Shown piece by piece: positions 34,523 through 43,671 of a stretch of 64,000 bases of DNA. Position 1 is the stretch's first letter. Each line of letters begins with the position of its first letter. This stretch comes from Flavobacterium sp. KACC 22763. Its GTDB lineage: Bacteria; Bacteroidota; Bacteroidia; Flavobacteriales; Flavobacteriaceae. The stretch spans positions 2,790,001-2,854,000 of the forward strand of contig NZ_CP117879.1 in assembly GCF_028736155.1 (NCBI RefSeq). The letters run 5' to 3'. The notes below the pieces were generated by a model that had not been told where the DNA came from, ran no database searches, and saw nothing but the letters and a program-made list of their open reading frames with translations. Both the position numbers and the translations under genes were made by a program.

Positions 34523-35650
34523 ATGGAGGAAAAAAATAATGAAAACGAAACCTATTTCAATAGTATTGAAAGACAAGGTTACAGCAGGAGAGATTTTTTA
34601 AAATTTGTTGCTTACATTGGAGCCTATATGGGCGTTCAAAGTTCTGCCATTGGTCAAATTGCCAAAGCTTTGGAAACTACTCCTCGACTGCCCGTTATTT
34701 GGGAGCATTTTCAGGAATGCACTTGCTGTAGTGAATCTTTTATTCGCTCTGATCATCCAATTGTTGCTGATATTATTCTGGATAAAATTTCTTTAGATTA
34801 TACCTTAACCTTAATGGCAGCATCTGGGCATCAGGCTGAAGCTGCTAAAAAAGCCACAATGGACAAATATAAAGGTGAATATATTCTTTGTGTGGAAGGT
34901 TCAATCCCTATGGGAGCCGATGGAAACTACTGCTGTATTGGAGGACGAAGCGCTTTAGATATTCTTAAAGAATCTGCAGCTGGAGCAAAAGCTATAATAG
35001 CATGGGGAAGCTGTGCTACCTCAGGTTGTGTTCAAGCCGCAAAACCTAATCCAACTGGAGCTGTGCCTATAAACAAAATTATTACCGACAAACCTATAAT
35101 AAATGTCCCGGGCTGTCCGCCAATTGGTGAAGTTATGGCCGGAATTATTGTGCATGTTGTAGCATTTGGAAAACTACCTGAATTAGACAGTTCTGGTCGT
35201 CCAAAAGCTTTTTATTCTAAAAGAGTCCACGACAGCTGTTACCGAAGACCCTATTTTGATGCCGGATTATTTGCAGAAAACTTTGATGACGAAAATGCGA
35301 AAAAAGGCTATTGCTTGTATAAAGTAGGATGCAAAGGGCCTAGCACTTACAATGCTTGCGGAAACATGAAATGGAATGGTGGCGTTAGTTACCCAATTCA
35401 ATCTGGTCACGGCTGTATTGGCTGTAGTGCCAATGATTTCTGGGATGCAGGAAGTTTCTATTCTAGAGATTCTTCAATAAATCTTGGAAATATTGAGGCA
35501 AATGCCGATACACTTGGTAAAGTTGCACTTGGCGGAGTTGCTGTGGGTATTGGAGCTCACGCTATTCTTTCGAATGTATCAAAAAGAAAAGAACTGAATC
35601 AAAGAATCAGTCAAGGAACTGAAAACGAAAAACACTTAGAGGATTTATAA
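34523..35650 (+). CDS. hyaA: [NiFe]-hydrogenase small subunit, oxygen-tolerant group 1d type
   Basis: The 375-residue subunit carries electrons from the active site through three Fe-S clusters. A twin-arginine signal (SRRDFLKF, residues 21-28) directs the folded dimer to the periplasm. Proximal-cluster cysteines are C66, C69, C164 and C198. Two extra cysteines, C68 (in ECTCCSES) and C169 (in WGSCATSGC), match C19 and C120 of E. coli Hyd-1. Distal ligands H236, C239, C264, C270 and medial C279, C298, C301 follow with the same offset of 49. A C-terminal membrane helix (about 331-350) anchors it. It is the first gene of the rightward operon. Confidence 0.96.
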   Translation: MEEKNNENETYFNSIERQGYSRRDFLKFVAYIGAYMGVQSSAIGQIAKALETTPRLPVIWEHFQECTCCSESFIRSDHPIVADIILDKISLDYTLTLMAASGHQAEAAKKATMDKYKGEYILCVEGSIPMGADGNYCCIGGRSALDILKESAAGAKAIIAWGSCATSGCVQAAKPNPTGAVPINKIITDKPIINVPGCPPIGEVMAGIIVHVVAFGKLPELDSSGRPKAFYSKRVHDSCYRRPYFDAGLFAENFDDENAKKGYCLYKVGCKGPSTYNACGNMKWNGGVSYPIQSGHGCIGCSANDFWDAGSFYSRDSSINLGNIEANADTLGKVALGGVAVGIGAHAILSNVSKRKELNQRISQGTENEKHLEDL

Positions 35651-35666
35651 TCTATAAAGAAATAAA

Positions 35667-37403
35667 ATGGCAGAGAGAATAGTTGTAGACCCAATTACAC
35701 GAATAGAAGGACACTTAAGAGCCGAAGTAGAAATTTCAGATGGCACTATCAAAGAAGCGTTCTTATCCTCAACAATGGTTAGGGGACTGGAAAATATTGT
35801 TAAAGACAGAAACCCGAAAGATGTTTGGGCATTTGTACAAAGAACCTGCGGCGTCTGTACCGCAACTCATGCAACCGCATCTGTACGTTCTGTTGAAGAT
35901 GCATTAGGAATTGTGGTTCCGCCCAATGCCGAAATTGTGAGAAACATTATGCTTGGAGCTTTATATATGCACGATCATGTCGTTCACTTTTATCATCTCC
36001 ATGCTTTTGATTGGGTTGATGTTTTAAGTGGCTTAAATGCTGATCCTGTAAAAACATCACAATTGGCACAATCTATTTCAAATTGGCCTAAAAGTTCGCC
36101 AGGTTATTTTTCTGATCTTCAAAAAAGATTGAAAAAATTTGTTGCCAGCGGTCAATTAGGAATTTTTGCTAATGGATATTGGGGACATCCACAAATGAAA
36201 CTACCGCCAGAGGCCAATTTGATGGCAACGGCACATTACCTTGAAGCTTTAGAATGGCAAAAAGAAATTGTAAAAGTACACGCCATTTTTGGGGGTAAAA
36301 ATCCGCATCCTAACTTTTTAGTTGGAGGAATGGCCTGTTCTATTAATCTTGATGACGCAAGCGGACTAAATGCTGAAAGATTGGCTTTTGTGAGACAGTT
36401 ATTAGAAGAGGGAAAACGTTTTGTAGAGCAAGTATATCTTCCAGATGTTCTTACTATAGCGAGTTATTATAAAGACTGGGGAGCCATTGGCGGTTTTCAT
36501 AATTTTATGACTTTTGGTGACTTTCCAACTCAAGGACATAACAATACAAATATCAATACTTTCAAATTTCCGTCAGGGGTTATTTTGAATAAAGATCTAA
36601 GTAAAGTCCATGATTTAGATTTAAGAGACTTAAAAACAGTCGAAGAATACGTAAACAATTCCTGGTATGATTACGAAGGAGACGGAAATTCGGGAAGGCA
36701 GCCTTGGTCTGGAGAGACTAAAATAAACTACACAGGCCCAAAACCTCCTTATACCCATTTAAACGTCGATGAAAAATACAGTTTCATCAAAACACCAAGA
36801 TGGAAAGGTCATGCTATGGAAGTTGGTCCGTTGGCAAGAATGCTGGTTGGATATGCATCTGGAAGAGAAGAATTTAAAGAAAGTGTGGATCGTGCTTTAT
36901 CACAACTGCAAGTTCCTGCTGGAGCTTTATTCTCAACATTAGGGCGTACTGCTGCAAGAGCTTTAGAATCACAATTGGTAGCCACTTGGAATTTAGAATT
37001 CTTTGATAGTTTAATTGAAAACATCAAAAAAGGCGATACTAAAATGGCCAATACAGAAAAATGGGAAACCTTAACTTGGCCAAAAGAATCACAAGGAGTT
37101 GGTCTTGTAGAAGCACCAAGAGGGGCATTAAGCCACTGGATTGTAATTAAAGATGCTAAAGTTGCCAACTATCAGCAAGTAGTTCCTTCAACTTGGAATG
37201 CATCACCAAAAGATCCTAAAGGACAACGTTCTCCTTATGAAAGCAGTTTATTGAATACCCCTATCGCAAATCCTGATCTGCCTCTAGAAATTATTAGAAC
37301 CATACACTCTTTTGATCCTTGTATTGCATGCGCAGTTCACTTATACGATGAAAACGGTGCTATCATAAAAGAGGTAAACGATATAACAATTTGCGGTTCT
37401 TAA
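35667..37403 (+). CDS. hyaB: [NiFe]-hydrogenase large subunit
   Basis: The 578-residue catalytic subunit binds the Ni-Fe(CN)2CO centre that splits H2. The N-terminal motif RTCGVCTATH supplies Cys61 and Cys64, and RIEGHLRAEVEI precedes it. The C-terminal motif DPCIACAVH supplies Cys552 and Cys555. The 20 residues after His558 form the maturation peptide that the downstream protease should cut off after nickel insertion. The protein has no signal of its own and would be co-exported with the small subunit. It starts 16 bases after hyaA. Confidence 0.97.
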   Translation: MAERIVVDPITRIEGHLRAEVEISDGTIKEAFLSSTMVRGLENIVKDRNPKDVWAFVQRTCGVCTATHATASVRSVEDALGIVVPPNAEIVRNIMLGALYMHDHVVHFYHLHAFDWVDVLSGLNADPVKTSQLAQSISNWPKSSPGYFSDLQKRLKKFVASGQLGIFANGYWGHPQMKLPPEANLMATAHYLEALEWQKEIVKVHAIFGGKNPHPNFLVGGMACSINLDDASGLNAERLAFVRQLLEEGKRFVEQVYLPDVLTIASYYKDWGAIGGFHNFMTFGDFPTQGHNNTNINTFKFPSGVILNKDLSKVHDLDLRDLKTVEEYVNNSWYDYEGDGNSGRQPWSGETKINYTGPKPPYTHLNVDEKYSFIKTPRWKGHAMEVGPLARMLVGYASGREEFKESVDRALSQLQVPAGALFSTLGRTAARALESQLVATWNLEFFDSLIENIKKGDTKMANTEKWETLTWPKESQGVGLVEAPRGALSHWIVIKDAKVANYQQVVPSTWNASPKDPKGQRSPYESSLLNTPIANPDLPLEIIRTIHSFDPCIACAVHLYDENGAIIKEVNDITICGS

Positions 37404-37418
37404 TTTAAACTGTTCAGC

Positions 37419-38180
37419 ATGTCAAAAAAAACTAACGATTATAAAAGAGCTTATATATGGCAGTTACCCATTCGAATTTTTCATTGGGTAAATGCTTGGG
37501 CTATTACAGGATTAGTCACAACAGGGTTTATTATTGGTAATCCGCCAGGATTAATTTCTACCAAAGAAGCTACAGACCAATTTTGGTTTGGATACGTTCG
37601 TGAAATTCATTTTATGTGCGCTTATTTACTAGTTGCTGTTATGATTTTGAGAGTTTATTTTGCCTTTAAAGGAAATAAATATGCCAATTGGCGAGTCTTC
37701 TTCCCGTTCAAAAAAGAGGGCTTCAAAAGAATGTGGCACGTAATTAAATTCGACATTTTTTTACAAAACGAAGAAACGCACGGTTCTCCTACAGGAGCTG
37801 TAGGTCACAATAGTGTGGCTGCAGCATCATATTTAGTCATGTTTTTTATGGGACTTATTATGATTGGAACCGGATTTGCCATGTACGCTCCCACTTCGAC
37901 TTGGTTTTTTCCTAAAATGTTTGGCTGGGTAACCAACTTAGTTGGAGGAGATTTGAATGTTAGAATGATTCATCATTTTACTACCTGGACCTTTATTTTG
38001 TTTGCGATCGTTCATATCTATTTGGTTTTCTTCCACGATTGGTTGGAAGGCTTGGGCGAAACATCGGCTATGGTGAGTGGCTATAAATTTGTTCGCACAG
38101 AAAGAATCAAAAAAGACAATAATGAACTTCTGGAAACAGAAACAGCGAATCAAGATCCAGTACAAACAAAGGATTTATAA
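37419..38180 (+). CDS. hyaC: Ni/Fe-hydrogenase b-type cytochrome subunit
   Basis: The 253-residue inner-membrane protein has four main transmembrane segments (about 22-42, 63-85, 135-158, 187-210). Its histidines, in RIFHWVNAWAI, EIHFMCAYL and IHHFTTWTFILFAIVHIYLVFFHDW, are placed to hold two b hemes. It anchors the periplasmic hydrogenase dimer and passes electrons to the quinone pool, here presumably menaquinone made in part by the menF/menI genes at 22-23.7 kb. It starts 15 bases after the large-subunit gene. Confidence 0.95.
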   Translation: MSKKTNDYKRAYIWQLPIRIFHWVNAWAITGLVTTGFIIGNPPGLISTKEATDQFWFGYVREIHFMCAYLLVAVMILRVYFAFKGNKYANWRVFFPFKKEGFKRMWHVIKFDIFLQNEETHGSPTGAVGHNSVAAASYLVMFFMGLIMIGTGFAMYAPTSTWFFPKMFGWVTNLVGGDLNVRMIHHFTTWTFILFAIVHIYLVFFHDWLEGLGETSAMVSGYKFVRTERIKKDNNELLETETANQDPVQTKDL

Positions 38181-38188
38181 TTGCAAAT

Positions 38189-38698
38189 ATGGAAACAGAA
38201 ATTAGCACCAAAAAAATAGACCAATTTCATTCAGATGGCAATGACATACTTGTACTTGGAATAGGAAATTATTTAATGGGAGACGAAGGTGTGGGCGTTC
38301 AGTTTATAAACAGAATAGATAAAACTCAATTTCCTGAGAATATTTCCTTTATTGACGGTGGCACTGGTGGCTTTACTTTAATTCCCTACATTGAAAATCA
38401 TCAAAAGGTAATTATTGTAGATGCCACAATGGATGGCAAGGAAGAAGGCACAATCACCCTTTTGAAACCACGTTTTTCAGAAGATTTTCCCATTTCGTTA
38501 AGTGGTCACAATTTCGGACTCAAAGATATGGTCGATATCTTGTCCATGACAGATACTATGCCCGAAATTTATTTATACACCATTACCATTTTAAAAATGG
38601 AGCCAATGTGCATGCAACTTTCTCCAAAAGTAGATGCTGCGATCGAAAAAGTAACCAAACAAATTATACACCAAATAGAAAAATTTAAAATTAAATAA
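38189..38698 (+). CDS. hyaD: Hydrogenase maturation protease (HyaD/HupD type)
   Basis: The 169-residue endopeptidase removes the C-terminal peptide of the large subunit once nickel is in place. It has the family start LVLGIGNYLMGDEGVG and the three nickel-sensing ligands by position: Glu33, Asp78 (IIVDAT) and His107 (LSGHNFG). It starts 8 bases after hyaC. Two TAA stops stand in tandem at its end, and the hypF frame, which is the same reading frame, begins 12 bases later. Confidence 0.94.
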   Translation: METEISTKKIDQFHSDGNDILVLGIGNYLMGDEGVGVQFINRIDKTQFPENISFIDGGTGGFTLIPYIENHQKVIIVDATMDGKEEGTITLLKPRFSEDFPISLSGHNFGLKDMVDILSMTDTMPEIYLYTITILKMEPMCMQLSPKVDAAIEKVTKQIIHQIEKFKIK

Positions 38699-38710
38699 TA
38701 ATCACTTCTG

Positions 38711-40984
38711 TTGAACCCTTCATTTCAAATAAAAATTTCTGGTACTGTACAAGGCGTAGGTTTTCGTCCGTTTGTATACAATCTGGCCGTCAAATTAAAA
38801 TTAAAAGGATATGTATCTAATGCTGAGTCTGGTGTAATTATAATTGTGCAGGGAAGTGACAAAATAGTAACTGAATTTTATTCCGAAATTAGACGAAAGC
38901 ATCCAAGAAATGCAAGAATAAACGAAATACAAATCTCTGAAATTTCAATAGAGCAAAAGTTTGATTTGTTTTTTATTAAACCTACTGAGAAAAATATTTC
39001 TGTCAATTCGCCTCTAACTCCAGATTTTGCAATATGCAAAAATTGCAAAGACGAAGTTTTAGATCCAGAAAATCATCGCTATTATTATCCTTTTATTAGC
39101 TGCACATCCTGCGGACCGCGTTATGCGATTGCAGAAAAATTTCCTTTTGAAAGAGAAAATACGAGCATGAATAAATTTAAAATGTGCGAAGTATGTCTTG
39201 AAGAATACCAAAATCCTTTAGATATTCGATTTCATTCTCAAACCAATTCCTGTCCTAATTGCGGTGTGCAAATTTCTTTTACAGATAATAAAGACACCAT
39301 TATTTCAGGAAGCAATAAAGAAATTTTTGAGGCAATTGCAGAAAAATTAAACGAAGGAAAAATAATTGCTGTAAAAAACACATCTGGTTATTTGCTGCTT
39401 TGCGATGCTACAAGCAGCCAAACCGTTCAGGAATTACGCAATAGGAAAAAACGCCTAACAAAGCCGTTTGCAATACTATTTCCAGACACGAAACAAATCG
39501 AAAATTATTTATTCTGCCATAAAACAGAAAAAAATGCCATTAAATCTGCCCAAGCTCCAATTGTAATTTTACCTCTTAAAAAACAATTGGATTTAGCTAT
39601 AGATCAGATCGCTCCAAACATGAAAACAATTGGAGCTATGTTACCAAACTCTGGAATTTTGCATTTAATTTCAAATTTATTTCAAAAACCTTTAGTCGCT
39701 ACTAGTGGTAATTTCAACGGATCGTCAATTTTTGCTGATCAGGATGAAGCTATCAAAACGCTAAACCCTATCGCTGATTATTATCTGCATCATAATTTAG
39801 AAATTCAGAATTCACAGGACGATTCTGTTCTTAAATTTTCACGAAAAAATAAGCAGAAGATTTTTCTGCGTCACGCCAGAGGTTTTGCTCCAAATATTGA
39901 TTTTTCGTTTTTACAAAACACTTCAGAAAAACTAATCTGTCTTGGAGCTACTTTAAAAAACACCATTACCATAACACCAAATAATCAGGTATATACGAGT
40001 GAATACATTGGCGATTTATTAAATTTTGATACTTATAACAGATTCGAAAAGAAAATAAAAAACTATCAGCATTTTTTTGATTTCTCTCCAAAAACTGTTC
40101 TGTGCGACCAGCATCCTAACTATGAAAATAACAAAATCATTTCGACATTCTCACATAAGGATACAAAAGTAGAAACGGTAAAAATTCAGCATCACGAAGC
40201 GCACTTTGCCGCTATTTTAAGTGAAAAAAAACTTTGGAAAAGATCTAAAATATTAGGTGTTGTGTGGGATGGAGCTGGGTTTGGAAGCCAAACAGAAATA
40301 TTTGGAGGCGAATTTTATGAATATGACCACAGCACTATAACCCGAATTGGACATCTGGAATATTTCGCTTGGATTTTAGGCGATCAAATGGCTAAAAACC
40401 CAAAAATAGCTGCACTTTCAATTAGTAAAAACAGCAGTTATCTTCATTCTCACTTTAACAAAAATGAATTAAAAGTTTATAGTAAACTCATTAAAGAAAA
40501 CTCGATTAAAACCTCATCAATGGGACGATTAATCGATGCTGTTGCTTTTATTCTGGGATTTACAAAACCTATTTTATTTGAGGCCGAAGCTGGAATGTAC
40601 TTGGAAAATCTGGCTCAAAATGCTTTTAACAAATCTGAAATTAAACTGAGAGATTATCTAAAAGATGAAAAAATAACCCATTTATTGCCTACAAAAAAAC
40701 TTTTACTGCAAGTTGCCAAAGCCGTTCAAACCAATAAAGATTTAGAGATGATTGCCCTTAATTTTCATTTTACTTTGGTAAAATGTATAGAAAAAATAGC
40801 GGCCTTTTCAAAATTAAAAGAAATCGCTTTTAGTGGCGGTGTTTTTCAAAACTCAATTCTTGTTGATTTGATTATTGATCATCTAAAGCCAAAATATAAA
40901 CTGCATTTTCACGAAACACTTTCTCCAAACGACGAAAACATCTCCTTTGGACAACTTAATCATTACTTACATCTAAAAAAATAA
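38711..40984 (+). CDS. hypF: Carbamoyltransferase HypF
   Basis: The 757-residue enzyme turns carbamoyl phosphate into the carbamoyl group placed on HypE. Domains in order are acylphosphatase (about 1-90, SGTVQGVGFRPFVYN), two zinc fingers (about 105-190: CKNCKDEV...CTSCGPRY and CEVCLEEY...CPNCGVQI) and a YrdC-like domain (about 205-385). A Kae1-like carbamoyltransferase with IQHHEAHFAA near 492 follows. No ATG fits: the frame opens after two stops and the best start is the TTG at 38,711, which keeps the acylphosphatase domain whole. It is in the rightward hydrogenase operon. Confidence 0.95.
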   Translation: MNPSFQIKISGTVQGVGFRPFVYNLAVKLKLKGYVSNAESGVIIIVQGSDKIVTEFYSEIRRKHPRNARINEIQISEISIEQKFDLFFIKPTEKNISVNSPLTPDFAICKNCKDEVLDPENHRYYYPFISCTSCGPRYAIAEKFPFERENTSMNKFKMCEVCLEEYQNPLDIRFHSQTNSCPNCGVQISFTDNKDTIISGSNKEIFEAIAEKLNEGKIIAVKNTSGYLLLCDATSSQTVQELRNRKKRLTKPFAILFPDTKQIENYLFCHKTEKNAIKSAQAPIVILPLKKQLDLAIDQIAPNMKTIGAMLPNSGILHLISNLFQKPLVATSGNFNGSSIFADQDEAIKTLNPIADYYLHHNLEIQNSQDDSVLKFSRKNKQKIFLRHARGFAPNIDFSFLQNTSEKLICLGATLKNTITITPNNQVYTSEYIGDLLNFDTYNRFEKKIKNYQHFFDFSPKTVLCDQHPNYENNKIISTFSHKDTKVETVKIQHHEAHFAAILSEKKLWKRSKILGVVWDGAGFGSQTEIFGGEFYEYDHSTITRIGHLEYFAWILGDQMAKNPKIAALSISKNSSYLHSHFNKNELKVYSKLIKENSIKTSSMGRLIDAVAFILGFTKPILFEAEAGMYLENLAQNAFNKSEIKLRDYLKDEKITHLLPTKKLLLQVAKAVQTNKDLEMIALNFHFTLVKCIEKIAAFSKLKEIAFSGGVFQNSILVDLIIDHLKPKYKLHFHETLSPNDENISFGQLNHYLHLKK

Positions 40985-40987
40985 ATT

Positions 40988-41614
40988 ATGGACATTCTTG
41001 AATTATTAGGACATATAGGCAAAACCGTAGAAAAAGATAAAATTTCGTATTCGGCTGGAGTTGTAATGGCTTTAAGCTTGAAAGACATTGGATTTGAAGA
41101 AATTAAATATGAAGATTATGTAGACGGAATGAAATCTGTTTTTGAAAAGAAAGGAGAAAAAATATCTACAAAACGTTCTATCGAAATCTTCAATAATTAT
41201 GTCGCTCTTTTGCAGGAAGAATTAAAAGTGAAAAATGCGGCTATCGGAACTGCTTTTTTAGCTAAAAATGCGGCTAAAGAAGGTATTATTTCTCTGCCAA
41301 GCGGTTTACAATATGAAATTCTAACAGAAGGAAATGGCTCAAAACCAAAAATTACCGATACTATCAATGTAATTTATGAAGGTTATTTATTAAACGAAGA
41401 TGTTTTTGATTCAACCAAAGATACAGGTCCTCAAAAAATGAAAGTATTACAAACTATAAAAGGTTGGCAGGAAGCATTGCAATTAATGCCCGAAGGCTCA
41501 CGCTGGAAAGTTTACATTCCGCATGATTTGGCTTATGCCGAAATGGGAGCGCCACCGGTAATTCAGCCCAACTCTACTTTGGTATTTATAATTGAACTTT
41601 TAAATATCGTTTAA
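40988..41614 (+). CDS. FKBP-type peptidyl-prolyl isomerase embedded in the hyp operon
   Basis: The 208-residue protein has a helical N-terminal part like the Mip/FkpA dimerisation domain (about 1-98). A single FKBP domain follows (about 102-208: SGLQYEILTEG, INVIYEGYLLNEDVFDST, IKGWQEALQLMPEG, YIPHDLAYAEMG, LVFIIELL). There is no signal peptide, so it should act in the cytoplasm. It begins 3 bases after hypF and ends 1 base before hypD, so it belongs to the operon. E. coli uses another FKBP, SlyD, with HypB for nickel delivery. This protein lacks SlyD's metal-binding tail, so an analogous role is only a guess. Confidence 0.9.
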   Translation: MDILELLGHIGKTVEKDKISYSAGVVMALSLKDIGFEEIKYEDYVDGMKSVFEKKGEKISTKRSIEIFNNYVALLQEELKVKNAAIGTAFLAKNAAKEGIISLPSGLQYEILTEGNGSKPKITDTINVIYEGYLLNEDVFDSTKDTGPQKMKVLQTIKGWQEALQLMPEGSRWKVYIPHDLAYAEMGAPPVIQPNSTLVFIIELLNIV

Positions 41615-41615
41615 A

Positions 41616-42692
41616 ATGAAATACTTGTCTGAATATCGAAATCCAGAATTAGTTAAACATTACATCAATGAAATCCATAAAATAACCACAAAACCGTGGA
41701 ATATTATGGAGATTTGCGGTGGCCAGACCCATTCACTTGTCAAAAACGGACTGCTGGATTTATTGCCAGAGAATATAAGAATGATTCATGGTCCGGGATG
41801 TCCGGTTTGCGTTACTCCTATTTCGTTAATCAATAAAGCGATTGAATTAATGAAGCAAAGCGTAATTCTATGTTCTTTTGGAGATATGATTCGGGTTCCG
41901 GGTTCTTCAAAAAGTTTACTGCAAGCCAAAGCAGAAGGTGGCGATTTACGAATTTTATATTCGCCATTGGAAGCAGTAAATATTGCCTCTAAAAATCCAG
42001 ATAAAGAAGTTGTCTTTTTTGCCGTAGGCTTTGAGACTACCGCTCCCAGTAATGCATTGGCGGTTCTTCACGCCCAAAAATTAGGTTTAACCAATTTTAG
42101 CTTATTGGTTTCACATGTATTAGTTCCACCAGCAATGGAAGCTATTTTATCTGATGAATTTTGCAATATACATGCGTTCTTAGGCGCCGGACATGTTTGC
42201 ACGATTGTAGGCTTGGAAGAATATTATCCTATTGCAAAAAAACACAAAATACCAATTGTTGTTTCCGGATTTGAACCTGCTGATATGGTTCAAGCAATTT
42301 ATCATACTATTTTACAATTAGAACAAGGAAAACATGAGGTAGAAAACCAATATACAAGATTGGTAAAAGAAGAAGGAAACCTAAGAGCTAAAGAAGTTGT
42401 AAATACAATTTTTACTATTGGAACTCAGGAATGGAGAGGTATCGGAGCCATTGAAAACAGTGGTCTTGTAATGAGAGAAAATTACAAAATGTATGATGCC
42501 AATAGCAAGTTTTCTATAAAAACAACAAACAGTACGACAGATAATTTGTGCATAGCTGGTCAAATCCTAACCGGAAACAAAAGACCAAATCAATGCCCTG
42601 AATTCGGAAAAAAATGCAAACCTTCAAATCCGCTAGGAGCACCAATGGTTTCATCTGAAGGCGCTTGTGCAGCCTACTTCAACTATTTATAA
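41616..42692 (+). CDS. hypD: Hydrogenase iron-ligand assembly protein HypD
   Basis: The 358-residue [4Fe-4S] protein is the scaffold on which the Fe(CN)2CO unit is built with HypC. The conserved motifs are all present: MEICGGQTHSLVKNGL near residue 29, GPGCPVCVTP near 65, SFGDMIRVPGS near 88, and GFETTAPSNALAV. The C-terminal cysteine set (CIAGQILTGNKRPNQCPEFG, KCKPSNPLGAPMVSSEG, CAAYF) forms the cluster site. It follows the FKBP gene by 1 base. Confidence 0.97.
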   Translation: MKYLSEYRNPELVKHYINEIHKITTKPWNIMEICGGQTHSLVKNGLLDLLPENIRMIHGPGCPVCVTPISLINKAIELMKQSVILCSFGDMIRVPGSSKSLLQAKAEGGDLRILYSPLEAVNIASKNPDKEVVFFAVGFETTAPSNALAVLHAQKLGLTNFSLLVSHVLVPPAMEAILSDEFCNIHAFLGAGHVCTIVGLEEYYPIAKKHKIPIVVSGFEPADMVQAIYHTILQLEQGKHEVENQYTRLVKEEGNLRAKEVVNTIFTIGTQEWRGIGAIENSGLVMRENYKMYDANSKFSIKTTNSTTDNLCIAGQILTGNKRPNQCPEFGKKCKPSNPLGAPMVSSEGACAAYFNYL

Positions 42693-42699
42693 ATTTAAA

Positions 42700-43416
42700 A
42701 TGATTGGATTATTAATTACCATTTATGCCGGACTAGAACATGCTTTTGAAGCTGACCATTTATTGGCTGTTAACAATCTTGTTACAAATAGAGTCAAAAT
42801 TAAAGATGCTCTTAAAGACGGAATGTTTTGGGGAATTGGCCATACTGCCACTATTTTTATTGTAGGCGTTATTATGATTGGCTTCAAAATTTCAATTAAC
42901 GAAAACATATTTAGCTATCTCGAAGCTGTGGTTGGCTTAATGCTGATTACACTGGGCGTAATTCGTTTATTTAAATTATTATATAAAAAAAGACATTCGC
43001 ATACGTATTGCCATAGCCACGAGCATACGCATAGCAATGGGGTTACACATACGCACATGCATGCTCATACCTATTATCACTCACATCCAATTGCCTCTTT
43101 TAAGCATGTCCATTTTGACGGATCGACAAACTACAAAACAGCTTTTGGTGTTGGACTAATTCATGGTCTGGCAGGAAGCGGATCTTTGGTTATTTTAGTC
43201 ATTTCGCAAATGAAAACACCATTGGAAGGATTACTATATATCCTAATTTTTGGAATTGGTTCTATAATAGGAATGTTTATCGCCTCGGGACTATTTAGTA
43301 TTCCGTTTACCAAAAGCGTTCTCAAATCTCAAAAATTACAACATGCATTAATTATAATTTCTTCGGTAATTTGCATCATCTTCGGATTCAAGATTGTTTA
43401 TACCAATTTATTTTAA
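42700..43416 (+). CDS. Nickel permease (NicO/UreH type)
   Basis: I chose the ATG at 42,700 (238 residues), 7 bases after hypD; an earlier start would overlap hypD. The inner-membrane protein has about six transmembrane segments. The first holds HAFEADH, the HX4DH nickel-binding motif of nickel/cobalt permeases, and a second GIGHTATI motif follows. A cytoplasmic or periplasmic loop (about 95-135) contains many histidines, which probably gather nickel. Its position at the end of the hyp operon says it supplies nickel for the hydrogenase. Confidence 0.9.
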   Translation: MIGLLITIYAGLEHAFEADHLLAVNNLVTNRVKIKDALKDGMFWGIGHTATIFIVGVIMIGFKISINENIFSYLEAVVGLMLITLGVIRLFKLLYKKRHSHTYCHSHEHTHSNGVTHTHMHAHTYYHSHPIASFKHVHFDGSTNYKTAFGVGLIHGLAGSGSLVILVISQMKTPLEGLLYILIFGIGSIIGMFIASGLFSIPFTKSVLKSQKLQHALIIISSVICIIFGFKIVYTNLF

Positions 43417-43489
43417 AAACTAAAGCAGTCTCCATAATTTTATGTCTTAATTTACACCCACTTTTTTGCTTTTCGGCTTGCACATTTTA

Positions 43490-43521
43490 TTGAAGTAAAA
43501 TATCAGGATAAGCTAAATTTG
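43490..43521 (+). promoter_or_regulatory. Candidate promoter for the TonB-linked barrel gene
   Basis: TTG at 43,490-43,492 and TAAATTTG at 43,514-43,521 are 21 bases apart, a good fit. It would give a leader of about 145 bases before the ATG at 43,672, so the barrel gene probably has its own transcript rather than reading through from the hydrogenase operon. Confidence 0.6.
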
Positions 43522-43671
43522 ATTCCATAAGGTAAACTACTGTTTTTAAAAGGAAAAAAAAACTGTTTTTTTCATTATTCATTATAATTCTAATTAACAT
43601 ATAAGAATAGCTTAATGATATCTTAAGGCTATTATTTAAGACTCATTTGATGTGATAAATATCTTTGTCAC

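Noticed and set aside
34523-37403. A bidirectional or NAD-linked hydrogenase
   Set aside because: The Tat signal, C-terminal anchor, cytochrome b partner and lack of diaphorase genes all point to a membrane-bound uptake enzyme.
43660-43667. TATCTTTG as the promoter of the TonB-linked barrel gene
   Set aside because: It lies only 4 bases before the ATG and has no -33 box at the right distance; the candidate at 43,490-43,521 is better placed.
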